Source of the DNA: Palsa-504 sp963705835
GTDB lineage: Bacteria; Actinomycetota; Actinomycetes; Streptosporangiales; Streptosporangiaceae
NCBI GenBank assembly: GCA_963705835.1
Contig: CAVPLC010000083.1
Span: 1 to 64,000 of the forward strand
Length of the DNA: 64,000 nt
Reading direction: 5' to 3'
Below the pieces are notes generated by a model, which saw nothing but the letters and a program-made list of their open reading frames with translations, did not search any database and was not told where the DNA came from. Both the position numbers and the translations under genes were made by a program. Below are positions 38,619-48,172 of this stretch, in pieces (positions within the stretch are counted from its first letter, which is position 1; every line of letters starts with the position of its first letter).

Positions 38619-39649
38619 GCACCGCTCCCCTGGTCCTCGGCATCGAGACCTCCTGCGATGAGACCGGTGTCGGCCTGGTGCGCGGGCACGAGCTGCTCGC
38701 GGACGCGGTCGCCTCCAGCGTGGACGAGCACGCGAGGTTCGGCGGCGTGGTGCCCGAGGTGGCCAGCCGGGCGCACCTGGAGGCGATGGTCCCGACCTTC
38801 GACCGCGCGCTGGCCACCGCGGGCGTGCGGGCCGGCCAGATCGACGCGATCGCCGTCACCGCGGGCCCGGGGCTGGCCGGCGCGCTGCTCGTCGGGGTGG
38901 CCGCGGCCAAGGCGTACGCGTTCGGGCTCGGCAAGCCGCTGTACGGGGTGAATCACCTGGCCGCGCACATCGCGGTCGACCAGCTGGAGCACGGCCCGCT
39001 GCCCTCGCCGGCCGTGGCCCTGCTGGTGTCGGGCGGGCATTCCTCGCTGCTGCTGGTCACGGACGTGGCCAAGGAAGTGGTCCCGCTCGGCGCGACCATC
39101 GACGACGCGGCCGGCGAGGCGTACGACAAGGTGGCCCGGGTCCTCGGCATGCCGTTCCCCGGCGGCCCGCCGATCGACAAGGCGGCCCGTGACGGCGATC
39201 CGGCCGCGATCAGCTTCCCGCGCGGCAAGTACCACGACGGCACCCTGGACTTCTCGTTCGCGGGCCTGAAGACGGCGGTGGCGCGCTGGGTGGAAGCACG
39301 GCAGGCGGCCGGGGAGCCGGTGCCCACCGCCGACGTCGCGGCCTCCTTCCAGGAAGCCGTGGCCGACGTGCTCACCCGCAAGGCGGTGCAGGCCTGCCAG
39401 CAGCACGACGTCGCCGACCTGATCGTCGGCGGCGGCGTGGCGGCCAACTCCCGGCTCCGCTCGCTGGCCGCGCAGCGGTGCGAGGCCGCGGGCATCAGGC
39501 TGCGGGTACCCAGGCCCGGGCTGTGCACCGACAACGGCGCCATGGTCGCCGCGCTGGGCACCGAGCTTCTCGCCCGAGGCGTCTCCCCGTCCCCCCTCGA
39601 CCTGCCCGCGGACTCCTCCCTCCCCGTAACCGACGTAGTCGTCCGCTAA
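38615..39649 (+). CDS. tsaD: tRNA N6-adenosine threonylcarbamoyltransferase TsaD
   Basis: The 344-residue enzyme transfers threonylcarbamoyl to A37 of tRNA. The start ATG 38615 gives MSTAPLVLGIETSCDETGVG. Metal-binding histidines are H114 and H118 in VNHLAAHI. The ASKHA motifs LVSGGHSSLLLV and GGGVAANSRLR are present. With tsaE and tsaB in the same stretch, only the L-threonylcarbamoyladenylate synthase is missing from the window. Confidence 0.97.
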   Translation: MSTAPLVLGIETSCDETGVGLVRGHELLADAVASSVDEHARFGGVVPEVASRAHLEAMVPTFDRALATAGVRAGQIDAIAVTAGPGLAGALLVGVAAAKAYAFGLGKPLYGVNHLAAHIAVDQLEHGPLPSPAVALLVSGGHSSLLLVTDVAKEVVPLGATIDDAAGEAYDKVARVLGMPFPGGPPIDKAARDGDPAAISFPRGKYHDGTLDFSFAGLKTAVARWVEARQAAGEPVPTADVAASFQEAVADVLTRKAVQACQQHDVADLIVGGGVAANSRLRSLAAQRCEAAGIRLRVPRPGLCTDNGAMVAALGTELLARGVSPSPLDLPADSSLPVTDVVVR

Positions 39650-39698
39650 AGCGCCGCCCAGCCCTCCGCGCCCCGGGCGTTTACATAGACGGTGCCGG

Positions 39699-40274
39699 TT
39701 ACCAGCGGCCGTAGTGGATGACGTCGTGGGCGGGGCGGCGGCGGGCCCGCAGGTCGCGGGGGGCGGGCTCGGCGTCGTGGCCGATGGCGATGGCCCCGAT
39801 GGGCTCGTGATCCTCCGGTACGCCGAACGCCTCGCGGAACGGCGCCACGGCTTCGGGCACGATGCCGAAGTACAGCGCGGCCAGGCCCTCGTCGACCACC
39901 GTCAGCAGGATCAGCAGGGCGGCCATGCCGGTGTCGATGTGCCAGAACGGCACCGGCCAGCGCTTCTCGTCCCGGTCGGTCCAGCCCTTGTCGGGCAGCG
40001 CGTAGCGGTCCAGGTAGACCCGCTTGCTCGACATCGGCACGATGACCAGCGGTGCGGCCGCCACGGGTTCGGCCGCCGCCACGCCCGCGACGGGCCAGAA
40101 CCGCTTCAGGTCCTCCGGATCGGTGAGCACCAGGAAGGCCTGGCCCTGGGAGAATCCGGCGGACGGGCCGCGGGCGGCGTTGTGCAGGATCCGGTCGAGG
40201 CTTTCGGCGGAGACGGGTTCGTCGGTGAACCGGCGCACCATGTGCCGGTGCCGGACGACCTCGGTGAACTCCAC
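39699..40274 (-). CDS. nitroreductase-family flavoprotein
   Basis: The 191-residue product starts at GTG 40274 (VEFTEVVRHRHMVRRFTDEPVSAESL). This is the FMN-binding RxxRRF start of nitroreductases, followed by NAARGPSAGFSQGQAFLVL and the later GIVPEAVAPFREAFGVPEDHEPIGAIAIG. The open frame continues upstream to 40682, but that part belongs to the neighbouring gene. It begins eight bases after the end of the coxG-like gene and is probably cotranscribed with it. The substrate is unknown. Confidence 0.85.
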   Translation of the reverse strand: MEFTEVVRHRHMVRRFTDEPVSAESLDRILHNAARGPSAGFSQGQAFLVLTDPEDLKRFWPVAGVAAAEPVAAAPLVIVPMSSKRVYLDRYALPDKGWTDRDEKRWPVPFWHIDTGMAALLILLTVVDEGLAALYFGIVPEAVAPFREAFGVPEDHEPIGAIAIGHDAEPAPRDLRARRRPAHDVIHYGRW

Positions 40275-40282
40275 GGCTCGCG

Positions 40283-41065
40283 CTAGGCCTGGTCGGCCCG
40301 TTCCGGCCGGCGCAGCACGCGCCACAGGAGCCTGCCCAGCAGCGCGAGCCCCACCGCGGCCACGGCCACCGGGATGGCGCGCTTGAGGATCGCGGGGCCG
40401 ACCAGCCTGACCAGGTTGAGGGAATCGTCCTGCGAGTCCGCGGGCGCGGGAGCCGGAGCGGTCGTGCTGGCCACCGGCCGGCGGCCGTGAGCGCTCGCCC
40501 CGTCCACGCTCGCGCCGTCCACGCTGGCCTCGTCCATGGCGGCCGCCGGCCGCCGCGGCGTCCCCGTCGGCCGCGGCCGTGTCGGCACCGCTGTCCGGGC
40601 CCGCCGCGCCCTGGTCGGAGATCATCTGGGCCAGGTTCGCCGCGAACTGGTCCACCAGCTTGCCGCCGACCTCCACCATCACCCCGCGGCCGAACTGCGC
40701 CGGCGGCCGGTCACGTTCATCGTGGTGTGCATGGTGACCTCGGTGCCGTTCCCGGAGGCCTGCGGGGCCAGCGACGCCTTGACGGTGGCCGACGCGGTGC
40801 CCGCGCCGCGGGTCTCCTTGCCGGAGGCCTCCATGACTATCACCCGCGTCTCGGAGTCGCGCTCGGTGAACTTCGCGGTCCCGCGGTAGGTCAGCGACAC
40901 CGGGCCGACCTTGACCTTGATCCGCCCGTTGATCACGTCGCCGTCGACCTCGTCGACGGTGGCGCCGGGCATGCAGGGCGCGATCCGCTGCACGTCGAGC
41001 AGGACATCCCAGGCCTGGTCGGGCGGAACGGGCACGGTGAAGGAGTTGTCGAGCTCCATGGCCAT
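40283..41065 (-). CDS. CoxG/SRPBCC family protein with C-terminal membrane anchor (two frame breaks)
   Basis: The N-terminal CoxG-type START domain (MAMELDNSFTVPVPPDQAWDVLLDVQRIAPCMPGA) starts at ATG 41065. After TMHTTMNVTG the frame is lost near 40695, resumes as GRGVMVEVGGKLVDQFAANL, and shifts back near 40545-40570 into ASVDGASVDG... and a terminal helix (ILKRAIPVAVAAVGLALLGRLLW) before TAG 40283. In carboxydotrophs CoxG recruits CO dehydrogenase to the membrane. The domain order and the neighbouring coxSLM support that role here. The compensating breaks look like indel errors in GC-rich runs. Confidence 0.75.
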
Positions 41066-41149
41066 CGGTACGTCACTTCTCTCTGTGCGTCTCGCGAAGC
41101 CTGATTCGATCTGTGAATTATGCCCGTATCGGCTTGCGGCGGCAAAGAC

Positions 41150-41183
41150 GCCCGCCTGCGCGACCAGGGCCGCGCAGGCGGGC
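41150..41183 (-). terminator. terminator hairpin after coxM
   Basis: GCCCGCCTGCGCG (41150-41162) and CGCGCAGGCGGGC (41171-41183) form a perfect 13-bp stem with an 8-base loop. On the minus strand it follows the coxM stop by 10 bases and is followed by a short T-rich GTCTTTG. It should reduce expression of the coxG-like gene relative to coxSLM. Confidence 0.75.
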
Positions 41184-41193
41184 AAAGATGAAC

Positions 41194-42060
41194 CTAGCGG
41201 ACCCCGGCGGCTTCGGCGAGCGCCCGGCCGGTGAGCACCCGGGCCAGGTGCCGGCGGTAGTCCGAGGCCGCGCGCAGGTCATCGGGCGGGTCGGTACCCT
41301 CGTCGGCGTTCGCCGCGGCCGCGGCCAGCGCCGCGCGGGACGCCTCCGCCCCGGCGGCCGCGGCCTCCGCGGCCCGCGCCCGCACCGGGACCGTGCCCAT
41401 GTTGGTGAGCCCGATCCTGGCCTCGGCCACGTGACCGTCGTCCCTGCGGGCCAGGGCCGCCACGCCCACGATGGCCCAGGCCTGCGCGGTCGGCTGGAAC
41501 TTCTCGTAGTGGTAGCCCCAGGCGGGGCCGAGCTTGGGCACCCGGATGGCGGTCAGGATCTCGGTCGGCTCCAGCGCGGTGGTGAGGTAATCCACGAAGA
41601 AGTCGCCCGCGGCGATCTCCCGCTCCCCGCCCGGCGACCTGCCGGTCGCGATCAGCGTGGCGTCCAGCGCGCACATCACCGCGGGCAGGTCGCCGGCCGG
41701 GTCGGCGTGCGCGAGCGAGCCGCCGATGGTGCCCCGGTGCCGGACCGCCGGGTCGGCCACGGTGGCCGCGGTCTCGGCGATCAGCCCGCAGTGCTCGCGG
41801 ACGAGCGGATCGCGGATCAGCGAGTAGTGCGTGGTCATGGCGCCGATCAGCAGCTCGTCGCCGAGATCCCGGACGCCCACGAGCTCGTCGAGCCCGCCGA
41901 TGTCGACCAGCAGGTCGGGATAGGCGAGCCGCAGCCGCAGCAGCGGCAGCAGGCTCTGCCCGCCCGCGATCACCTTGGCGTCGTCGCCGCCGTCGGCCAG
42001 GGCCTCCACCGCGGAAGCCAGCGACGAGGGCCGCACGTAGTCGAACTTCGCGGGGATCAT
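41194..42060 (-). CDS. coxM: molybdenum hydroxylase FAD subunit (CoxM type)
   Basis: The 288-residue subunit starts MIPAKFDYVRPSSLASAVEALAD. FAD-binding motifs are AGGQSLLPLL (about residues 32-41) and RGTIGGSLAHADP (about 105-117). It carries electrons from the iron-sulfur subunit to an acceptor. Its ATG overlaps the true coxL stop (ATGA). As written, a frame break late in coxL makes coxL and coxM read as one long frame; that fusion is not real. Confidence 0.92.
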   Translation of the reverse strand: MIPAKFDYVRPSSLASAVEALADGGDDAKVIAGGQSLLPLLRLRLAYPDLLVDIGGLDELVGVRDLGDELLIGAMTTHYSLIRDPLVREHCGLIAETAATVADPAVRHRGTIGGSLAHADPAGDLPAVMCALDATLIATGRSPGGEREIAAGDFFVDYLTTALEPTEILTAIRVPKLGPAWGYHYEKFQPTAQAWAIVGVAALARRDDGHVAEARIGLTNMGTVPVRARAAEAAAAGAEASRAALAAAAANADEGTDPPDDLRAASDYRRHLARVLTGRALAEAAGVR

Positions 42061-44406
42061 CGCGCGCCTCCGTTTGCCTCGTTGATGGCCCGCCAGACCC
42101 GCTGGGACGTGCACGGCATCTCGACGTCGGTGACGCCGAGATGGCGCAGCGGCATCGACGACCGCGTTGACCACGGCCGGCGTGGACGCGATCGTGCCGG
42201 CCTCGCCGACCCCCTTGACCCCGAGCGGGTTGGTCGTCGACGGCGTCTGCGTCCGGTCGGTCACGAACGTCGGCAGGTCGGCCGCCGACGGCACCAGGTA
42301 GTCCGCCAGCGTCGTGGTCAGCAGGTTGCCTTCGGCGTCGTAGGCGGCCTCCTCGTACAGCGCCTGCCCGATGCCCTGGGCGATGCCGCCGTGCACCTGG
42401 CCTTCGACGATGACCGGGTTGACCACCACGCCCACGTCGTCCACGGCCACGTACGAGCGGATCTTCACCTGCCCGGTCTCGGTGTCGACCTCCACGGCGC
42501 ACAGGTGCGTGCCGTGCGGGAAGGAGAAGTTGTTCGGGTCGTAGGTGGACTCGGAGTCCAGCGACGGCTCGACGCCGTCCGGCAGGTTGTGCGCCGCGAA
42601 CGTGGCCAGCGCGATCTCGGCGATCGAGCGGCCCTGTTCCGGGTCGCCGCGCACCGACCACCGGCCCGGCGTCCACTCCAGGTCGTCCGCCGACACCTCG
42701 AGCAGGCCGGCCGCGATCGTCTTGGCCTTCTCGACCACCTTGTCGCACGCGCCGACCACGGCGATGCCGCCGACCGTCAGCGAGCGCGACCCGTAGGTGT
42801 CCATGCCCTTCGGCGAGACCAGGGTGTCGCCGTGCAGCACCCGGATGTCCTCGAACGGCACGCCCAGCCGGTCGGCCACGATCTGGCTCCAGGCCGTCTC
42901 GTGCCCCTGGCCGTGCGCGCTGGACCCGGTGACCACCTCCACCTTGCCGGTGGGCAGCATCCGGACCGCGGCGTGCTCCCAGCCGCCCGCGCCGTAGGCG
43001 AGCGAGCCGAGGACCCGCGACGGCGCCAGCCCGCACATCTCGGTGAAGGTCGAGATGCCGATGCCCAGCTGGACCGGGTCGCCGGACGCGCGCCGGTCGG
43101 CCTGCTCCTTGCGCAGGTCGTCGTAGCCGAACAGCTCGACCGCCCTGGCCGTGGCCGCCTCGTAGTTGCCGCTGTCGTAGGTGAGCGTGGCGATCGTGGT
43201 GTACGGGAACTCCTCGTGCGTGATCCAGTTCCGCTTGCGCAGCTCCAGCGGGTCCACGCCGAGCTCGGCCGCCAGGTCGTCCATGATGTGCTCGATGGCG
43301 AAGGTCGCCTCCGGCCGCCCGGCGCCGCGGTAGGCGTCGGTGGGCGTCTTGGTGGTGAACACGCCCGTGCACACGAACGAGTAGGCGTCCATCTTGTAGA
43401 TCGCCGGGAACATGAACGCGCCGAGCAGCGGCACGCCGGGCGTGACCAGCATCAGGTAGGCGCCCATGTCGGCGAGCAGGTCCACCGACAGCCCGCGCAG
43501 CCGGCCGTCGCTGTCCGCCGCGACCTTGATCCGCTGGATCTGGTCCCGGCCGTGGTGCACGGCCAGGTTGCCCTCGCTGCGTGACTCGGTCCACTTCACC
43601 GGCCGGCCGATCTTGCGCGCGAGCAGCACGGCCAGGAACTCCTCGGCGGTGACCTGGAGCTTGGACCCGAACCCGCCGCCCACGTCCGGCGCGATCACCC
43701 GGATGTTCTGCTCGGGGATGCCGAGCACCGCGGCGATCAGGAACCGGAGCACGTGCGGGATCTGGGTGGCGGACCACAGCGTGATCTCATCGCCCACCAT
43801 CGCGGCGACCGTGGCCCGGGGTTCCATCGCCTCGGGGATCAGCCGCTGCTGCCGGTAGGTCCGCTCGACCACCACCGGCGCGTCGCGGAACGCCGCGTCG
43901 ATGTCGCCCTGGGCGAAGGGCCACACGAAGGACTTGTTGCCCGCCTCGTGCACCTTCGGCGAGCCCTCGGCGAGCGCGGCCTCCATGTCCAGCACGGCAG
44001 GCAGCTGCTCGTACTCGACGTCGATCAGCTCCAGCGCGTCCGCCGCGGCGTACCGGTCGCGCGCGACCACGCAGGCCACGATCTCGCCGACGTACCGGAC
44101 CTCTTCGATGGCCATCGGCGGGTGCGCCGGGATGACGATGTCCGGGGTCACCGGCCAGGCGCAGGGCAGGCTGCCCTGCTCGTCGGCGAAGTCGGCGCCG
44201 GAGAACGCGGCGATGACGCCGGGCGCGCCCCGGGCCCCGGACACGTCTACCGAGACGATCCGCGCGTGCGCCATCGGGCTGCGCAGGTACGCGACGTGCA
44301 CGAGCCCGGGCAGGACGATGTTGTCGGTCCAGTTGGTCTGCCCGGTCACCAGCCGGGCGTCCTCCTTGCGGGCCCGCGGCCTGCCGATCTCGGTGGTGAC
44401 CGTCAT
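42057..44406 (-). CDS. coxL: molybdenum hydroxylase large subunit, form II CoxL type (frame break near 3' end)
   Basis: The large subunit binds the molybdopterin cytosine dinucleotide cofactor. The start ATG 44406 gives MTVTTEIGRPRARKEDARLVTG. The active-site loop reads AYRGAGR (about residues 357-363), the form II signature, and not the AYRCSFR of proven form I CO dehydrogenases. The catalytic glutamate is in GVKGVGEAGT near residue 738. One extra C near 42148-42152 breaks the last 30 or so codons; corrected, the protein ends SQRVWRAINEANGGAR. The substrate may be CO or an aldehyde or heteroaromatic compound. Confidence 0.9.
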
Positions 44407-44870
44407 GACGACGCTCCTTCCGAGGCGGCGCGCATAACCGCGCGGACGATGTTCTGGTAGCCGGTGCAACGGCACAGGTTGCCCTCGAGGCCCTCACGGA
44501 CCTCCTGCTCGTTCGGGTGCGGGTTGTCCCGCAGCAGGTCGGCCGCGGCCAGGATCATGCCGGGCGTGCAGTACCCGCACTGCAGCGCGTGCTCTTCGTG
44601 GAAGGCCCGCTGCAGCGGGTGCCATTCGCCGTTCGCGAGCCCCTGGATCGTGGTGATCTCGCCCCCGTCGGCCTGTACCGCGAGCACTGCGCAGCTCTTC
44701 GCGGACAGCCCGTTCATCAGCACCGTGCAGGCGCCGCAGTTGGAGGTATCGCAGCCGACGGGCGTTCCTGTCCGCCCCGCCACCTCGCGCAGATAATGAA
44801 CGAGCAGCATACGGGGCTCGACGTCATCGTCGTACCGCACGCCGTCGATAGTCATGCTGACCTTGGTCAT
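44403..44870 (-). CDS. coxS: molybdenum hydroxylase 2Fe-2S subunit (CoxS type)
   Basis: The 155-residue subunit has the plant-type cluster ligands C40, C45, C48 and C60 and the C-terminal cluster ligands C98, C101, C133 and C135. It starts MTKVSMTIDGVRYDDDVEPRML with GAGGAGGCCGG upstream. The stop overlaps the coxL start. The order S-L-M-G on the minus strand differs from the M-S-L order of form I operons. No maturation genes (coxDEF) are nearby. Confidence 0.95.
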   Translation of the reverse strand: MTKVSMTIDGVRYDDDVEPRMLLVHYLREVAGRTGTPVGCDTSNCGACTVLMNGLSAKSCAVLAVQADGGEITTIQGLANGEWHPLQRAFHEEHALQCGYCTPGMILAAADLLRDNPHPNEQEVREGLEGNLCRCTGYQNIVRAVMRAASEGASS

Positions 44871-45187
44871 CCGGCCTCCTCGCCGACCTACCTGGGCAGA
44901 TGCTCTGCTGGTCCCCCAGGCCCACCCTACGAGCCAAACCTAGGACGCCCCCGCGCTCAGCACCAGCCCCAGCCGGTTGCACGCGTCGCGGCGCGGTCCT
45001 GGTGCCTGGCACGATCCGAACGCACACTGGTGCCGCCGCACAGGTCGCCATCAGCGTTGGAACAATGTGACTAGACCTGCAGACGCCGGCCGCCGCCGCG
45101 CGTCTCACAATGCGACTCGCAAAAAATTTCCGCGCGCCGCCGCCGCGTCCGGCGCGCCCGGCCGTCCGCCCACGGGAGTCAGCGGGG
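44871..45187. other. 317-base gap between coxS and the saccharopine dehydrogenase-like gene
   Basis: No convincing gene is seen on either strand; the open frames present are GC-driven shadows. A minus-strand TAGGGT upstream of coxS could be a -10 but lacks a -35. The left end should contain the coxSLM promoter. No clear terminator is visible. Confidence 0.4.
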
Positions 45188-46399
45188 TTACCGGGCCGCG
45201 GGCGTGCGCTCCTCGCAGGCCCAGGGCGAGCCGTAGTCGCTGAGCAGGTCGAGGAACGGCCGTGGCGGCAGCGCCTCGGGACCGAGGACGCCCGTGCCGG
45301 ACCAGGCGCCCGCGTCGATCAGCTCGAGCGCGACCACCGGGTTGACCGCGGTCTGCCAGACCACCGCCTGCGAGCCGTACTCGGCCATCGACCAGGCGTT
45401 GTCGACCACGTGGTACAGGTACACCTCGCGCGGCCCGCCGCCGGTCCCAATGCCGGTCACCCAGGTGCCCGCGCAGGTCAGGCCGCTCATCTTGTCCCCG
45501 AGGGTGGCCGGGTCCGGCAGGCAGGCGGCCACCACGTCGCGCGGCGACACGCTGGCCTCGCCGACCCGCACCGGGTCCGTCCGGTCCAGGCCGAGCTTGT
45601 GCAGGGTGCGCAGCACGCCGATGAATTCCGAACCCAGTCCGTACTTGAACGTGACCCGCTGCGCCCGGATCCACCTCGGAATCAGCAGCACCTCCTCGTG
45701 CTCCACGTTCACGCACTCGACCGGGCCGATGCCGGCCGGGAAGGTGAACGTCTCGGGCTCGCTGAAGGGCTCGGTGGTGAACCACCCGCGGCCGCGTTCC
45801 CAGATCACCGGCGGGTTCAGGCACTCCTCGATCGTGGTCCAGATGGAGAACGTGGGGGCGAAGTCGTACCCGGCGACCCGGAGGTTCGCGCCGTCCCGCA
45901 CGCCGATCTCGGCGATCTCGCCGAACAGCTCGTCGGCGGCGTGCCGGGCGAACACGTCGGACAGCCCCGGCTCCACCCCGATCCCCACCAGCGCGAGCCT
46001 TCCCGACCGCTCCCACTCATCCGCCAGCGCAAACTGGTCGTCGCCGAGCTTGACACCGGTGCTGCGGTACGGGGCATCCTGATCAGGATGGGATAGCGAC
46101 ATCGCCATGTCCAGGTAATGGGTGCCGGCCTGGAGCGCGGCGCGGAACAGCGGCATCACGAAGCGTGGATCGGTGGCGTTCATGAGCGCGTCGCAGCGGC
46201 GCTGGGTGAGCAGCTCGGTCACGGCCCGCTCGTCGCGCGCGTCCAGCCGCACCGCCTCGTACGTGTCGCTGGCGGCCGCGGCGTGCTGCGCCCGGGCCAG
46301 GCTGTAGTCGGCGATGATCAGCTCAGCGAAGCGACGGCGGGCAGCGATCCGGGCCAGCGCCGTGCCGACCCCGCCCGCGCCTACCAGGAGTATCCGCAT
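45188..46399 (-). CDS. saccharopine dehydrogenase family protein
   Basis: The 403-residue protein has an N-terminal Rossmann motif (MRILLVGAGGVGTALARIAARR, GxGGxG) and the family's LDARDERAVTELL, NATDPRFVMPLFRAAL and GVEPGLSDVFARHAADEL segments. Such enzymes include saccharopine reductases and carboxynorspermidine synthases; which one applies is not clear. The start ATG 46399 has TAGAAT seven bases upstream and no ribosome-binding site, so it is probably leaderless. It is divergent from an amino acid permease, suggesting a shared amino acid pathway. Confidence 0.87.
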   Translation of the reverse strand: MRILLVGAGGVGTALARIAARRRFAELIIADYSLARAQHAAAASDTYEAVRLDARDERAVTELLTQRRCDALMNATDPRFVMPLFRAALQAGTHYLDMAMSLSHPDQDAPYRSTGVKLGDDQFALADEWERSGRLALVGIGVEPGLSDVFARHAADELFGEIAEIGVRDGANLRVAGYDFAPTFSIWTTIEECLNPPVIWERGRGWFTTEPFSEPETFTFPAGIGPVECVNVEHEEVLLIPRWIRAQRVTFKYGLGSEFIGVLRTLHKLGLDRTDPVRVGEASVSPRDVVAACLPDPATLGDKMSGLTCAGTWVTGIGTGGGPREVYLYHVVDNAWSMAEYGSQAVVWQTAVNPVVALELIDAGAWSGTGVLGPEALPPRPFLDLLSDYGSPWACEERTPAAR

Positions 46400-46406
46400 G
46401 GTGCTG

Positions 46407-46412
46407 ATTCTA
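46407..46412 (-). promoter_or_regulatory. -10 of a probable leaderless saccharopine dehydrogenase-like transcript
   Basis: On the minus strand TAGAAT ends seven bases before ATG 46399. No ribosome-binding site is present. Confidence 0.45.
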
Positions 46413-46446
46413 GGTTCAAATCGGGTCCTGGGAGATGGGACCAGTT

Positions 46447-46479
46447 GCTATATATAGCTGTTACAACGGATATCGTTGT
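46447..46479. promoter_or_regulatory. palindromic operator candidates in a divergent control region
   Basis: GCTATATATAGC (46447-46458) is a perfect 12-bp palindrome. ACAACG (46463-46468), GATAT, CGTTGT (46474-46479) is a second dyad five bases further. Both lie between the divergent saccharopine dehydrogenase-like and permease genes in an AT-rich island that contrasts with its surroundings. They could bind a regulator controlling both genes. Confidence 0.5.
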
Positions 46480-46562
46480 CGAGGCGCACGTTTTGTGCTA
46501 GAACCGTAGCGTTAGGGGTGCTGATTTCGTGGTCACGCCCCGCCTCTCCAGGAGGGTGAGAC

Positions 46563-48128
46563 ATGGCCACCGCCGAGCACGCCGTAGAACAGCAAGAACA
46601 GCCGCTCGATAAGGGCCTCAAGGCCGGCGCCCTCGGGCTGGTCTCCACCACGATCATCGCGACAGCCTCGGTCGCCCCCGCCTACAGCCTGGCGGCGACG
46701 CTGGGGCTCGTGGTCGCGGCGGTCGGGCTGCAGTCCCCGGCCGTCGCCGTGCTGGCGTTCGTGCCGATGCTGTTCACCTCGATCGGCTACAGCGAGCTGA
46801 ACAAGGCCGACCCGGACTGCGGCACCACGTTCACCTGGGCGACCCGGGCGTTCGGGCCGCGGACCGGCTGGGCCGGCGGCTGGGGGATCATCGCGGCCGA
46901 CATCCTCGTCATGGCCAGCCTGGCCCAGGTCGCGGGGCAGTACGTGTTCTTCCTGGTCGCCGGCCCGAACAGCAGCATCGGCAAGAACCCGGCCAGCGGC
47001 TGGGTCTTGCTGGTCGGGTTCGCGTGGATCATCGTGATGACCTACATCTGCTACCGGGGCATCGAGGTGTCCGCGAACTTCCAGAAGGTGCTGCTGTCTA
47101 TCGAGCTGGTCATGCTGCTGGTGCTGTCCGTCGTCGCGCTGGTCAAGGTCGGGCAGGGTCATGCCGGGTCGATCCACCCGGCCCTGTCCTGGTTCAACCC
47201 GTTCAACGTGAAGAGCTTCAGCACGTTCACCGAAGGCATCATCCTGATGGTGTTCATCTACTGGGGCTGGGACACCGGCGTGGCCGTGAACGAGGAGACC
47301 AAGGACCGCAACAAGACCCCGGGCCGGGCCGCAATCCTCTCCACCCTCATCCTGCTGGTGACGTATGCGCTGGTCATCACCTCCATCCAGGCCTTCGCGG
47401 GGATCGGCACCACGGGCAACGGACTGGGCAACACAGCCAACATCGGCGACGTGCTCTCGGTCCAGGGCAACGCGATATTCGGCGGATCCGGCATCGGCCC
47501 GACCTTCCTGCGGCTGCTCTTCCTGATGATCCTCAGCTCGGCGGCCGCCTCGACCCAGACGACGATCCTGCCCACCGCGAGGACCACGCTGTCGATGGCG
47601 GTCTACAAGGCCATCCCGCGGTCGTTCGCGAAGATTCACCCGCGCTACCTGACGCCGACCGTGTCCACGATCGTGATGGGCGCCATCTCGATCGTGGTGT
47701 ACGGGGTGATGAACTACCTAGGGCACGGCAATCTCGTGATCCTCGACGCGTTCTCGGCGATCGGGCTCTACATCGCCTTCTACTACGGGCTCACCGGCTT
47801 CGCCTGCGCCTGGTACTACCGCCGCAACCTGACCAGCAGCGCGCGCAACCTGTTGATGCAGGGCATCCTGCCGGTGACCGGCGGGCTCATCCTGTTCTTC
47901 CTCGGCGGCTGGACCGTCTGGCTGGATTACGACGTCAACACGCTGTATAGCTACACGATGTTTACGGTTCCCGGCCTTCACTGGCAGGTCGGCGGCGCGT
48001 TCGTGATCGTCGTCCTGTCGATTGTCGCCGGGGTGATCTTCTTCATCTACTGCCGTATGACCGGCCGGGCGTTCTTCAAGAAGCAGACCCTCACCCGGGC
48101 CACCCCCACCCTGGTCCCGGACGAGTAG
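46563..48128 (+). CDS. amino acid permease, APC superfamily
   Basis: The 521-residue membrane protein has about twelve hydrophobic segments and the APC N-terminal pattern LKAGALGLVSTTIIATASVAPAYSLAATLG. The segments YSELNKADPDCGTTFTWATRAFGPRTGWAGGWG and IFIYWGWDTGVAVNEETKDRNKTPGRAA-like sequence are typical of actinobacterial amino acid transporters. The ATG follows CCAGGAGGGTGAGAC. The substrate cannot be told. It is divergent from an amino acid-type dehydrogenase. Confidence 0.93.
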   Translation: MATAEHAVEQQEQPLDKGLKAGALGLVSTTIIATASVAPAYSLAATLGLVVAAVGLQSPAVAVLAFVPMLFTSIGYSELNKADPDCGTTFTWATRAFGPRTGWAGGWGIIAADILVMASLAQVAGQYVFFLVAGPNSSIGKNPASGWVLLVGFAWIIVMTYICYRGIEVSANFQKVLLSIELVMLLVLSVVALVKVGQGHAGSIHPALSWFNPFNVKSFSTFTEGIILMVFIYWGWDTGVAVNEETKDRNKTPGRAAILSTLILLVTYALVITSIQAFAGIGTTGNGLGNTANIGDVLSVQGNAIFGGSGIGPTFLRLLFLMILSSAAASTQTTILPTARTTLSMAVYKAIPRSFAKIHPRYLTPTVSTIVMGAISIVVYGVMNYLGHGNLVILDAFSAIGLYIAFYYGLTGFACAWYYRRNLTSSARNLLMQGILPVTGGLILFFLGGWTVWLDYDVNTLYSYTMFTVPGLHWQVGGAFVIVVLSIVAGVIFFIYCRMTGRAFFKKQTLTRATPTLVPDE

Positions 48129-48159
48129 CCGACCTGGCGGCTTTGCGGGTCGGCCCGGC

Positions 48160-48165
48160 TAGGAT
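48160..48165 (+). promoter_or_regulatory. -10 of a probable leaderless PIG-L deacetylase transcript
   Basis: TAGGAT ends seven bases before GTG 48173. A possible small hairpin, GCCGACC (48128-48134) with GGTCGGC (48148-48154), just upstream may end the permease transcript. Confidence 0.45.
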
Positions 48166-48172
48166 GGCGGAC

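Noticed and set aside
41113..43584. An 823-codon plus-strand frame over the cox operon
   Set aside because: It is the complement of coxL and coxM, with repetitive Arg/Gly/His composition; the minus-strand genes have full motif support.
41194..44475. Apparent natural fusion of coxL and coxM into one 1093-residue protein
   Set aside because: The joined frame arises from one extra C near 42150. Removing it restores the conserved CoxL end and an ATGA overlap with a normal CoxM start.
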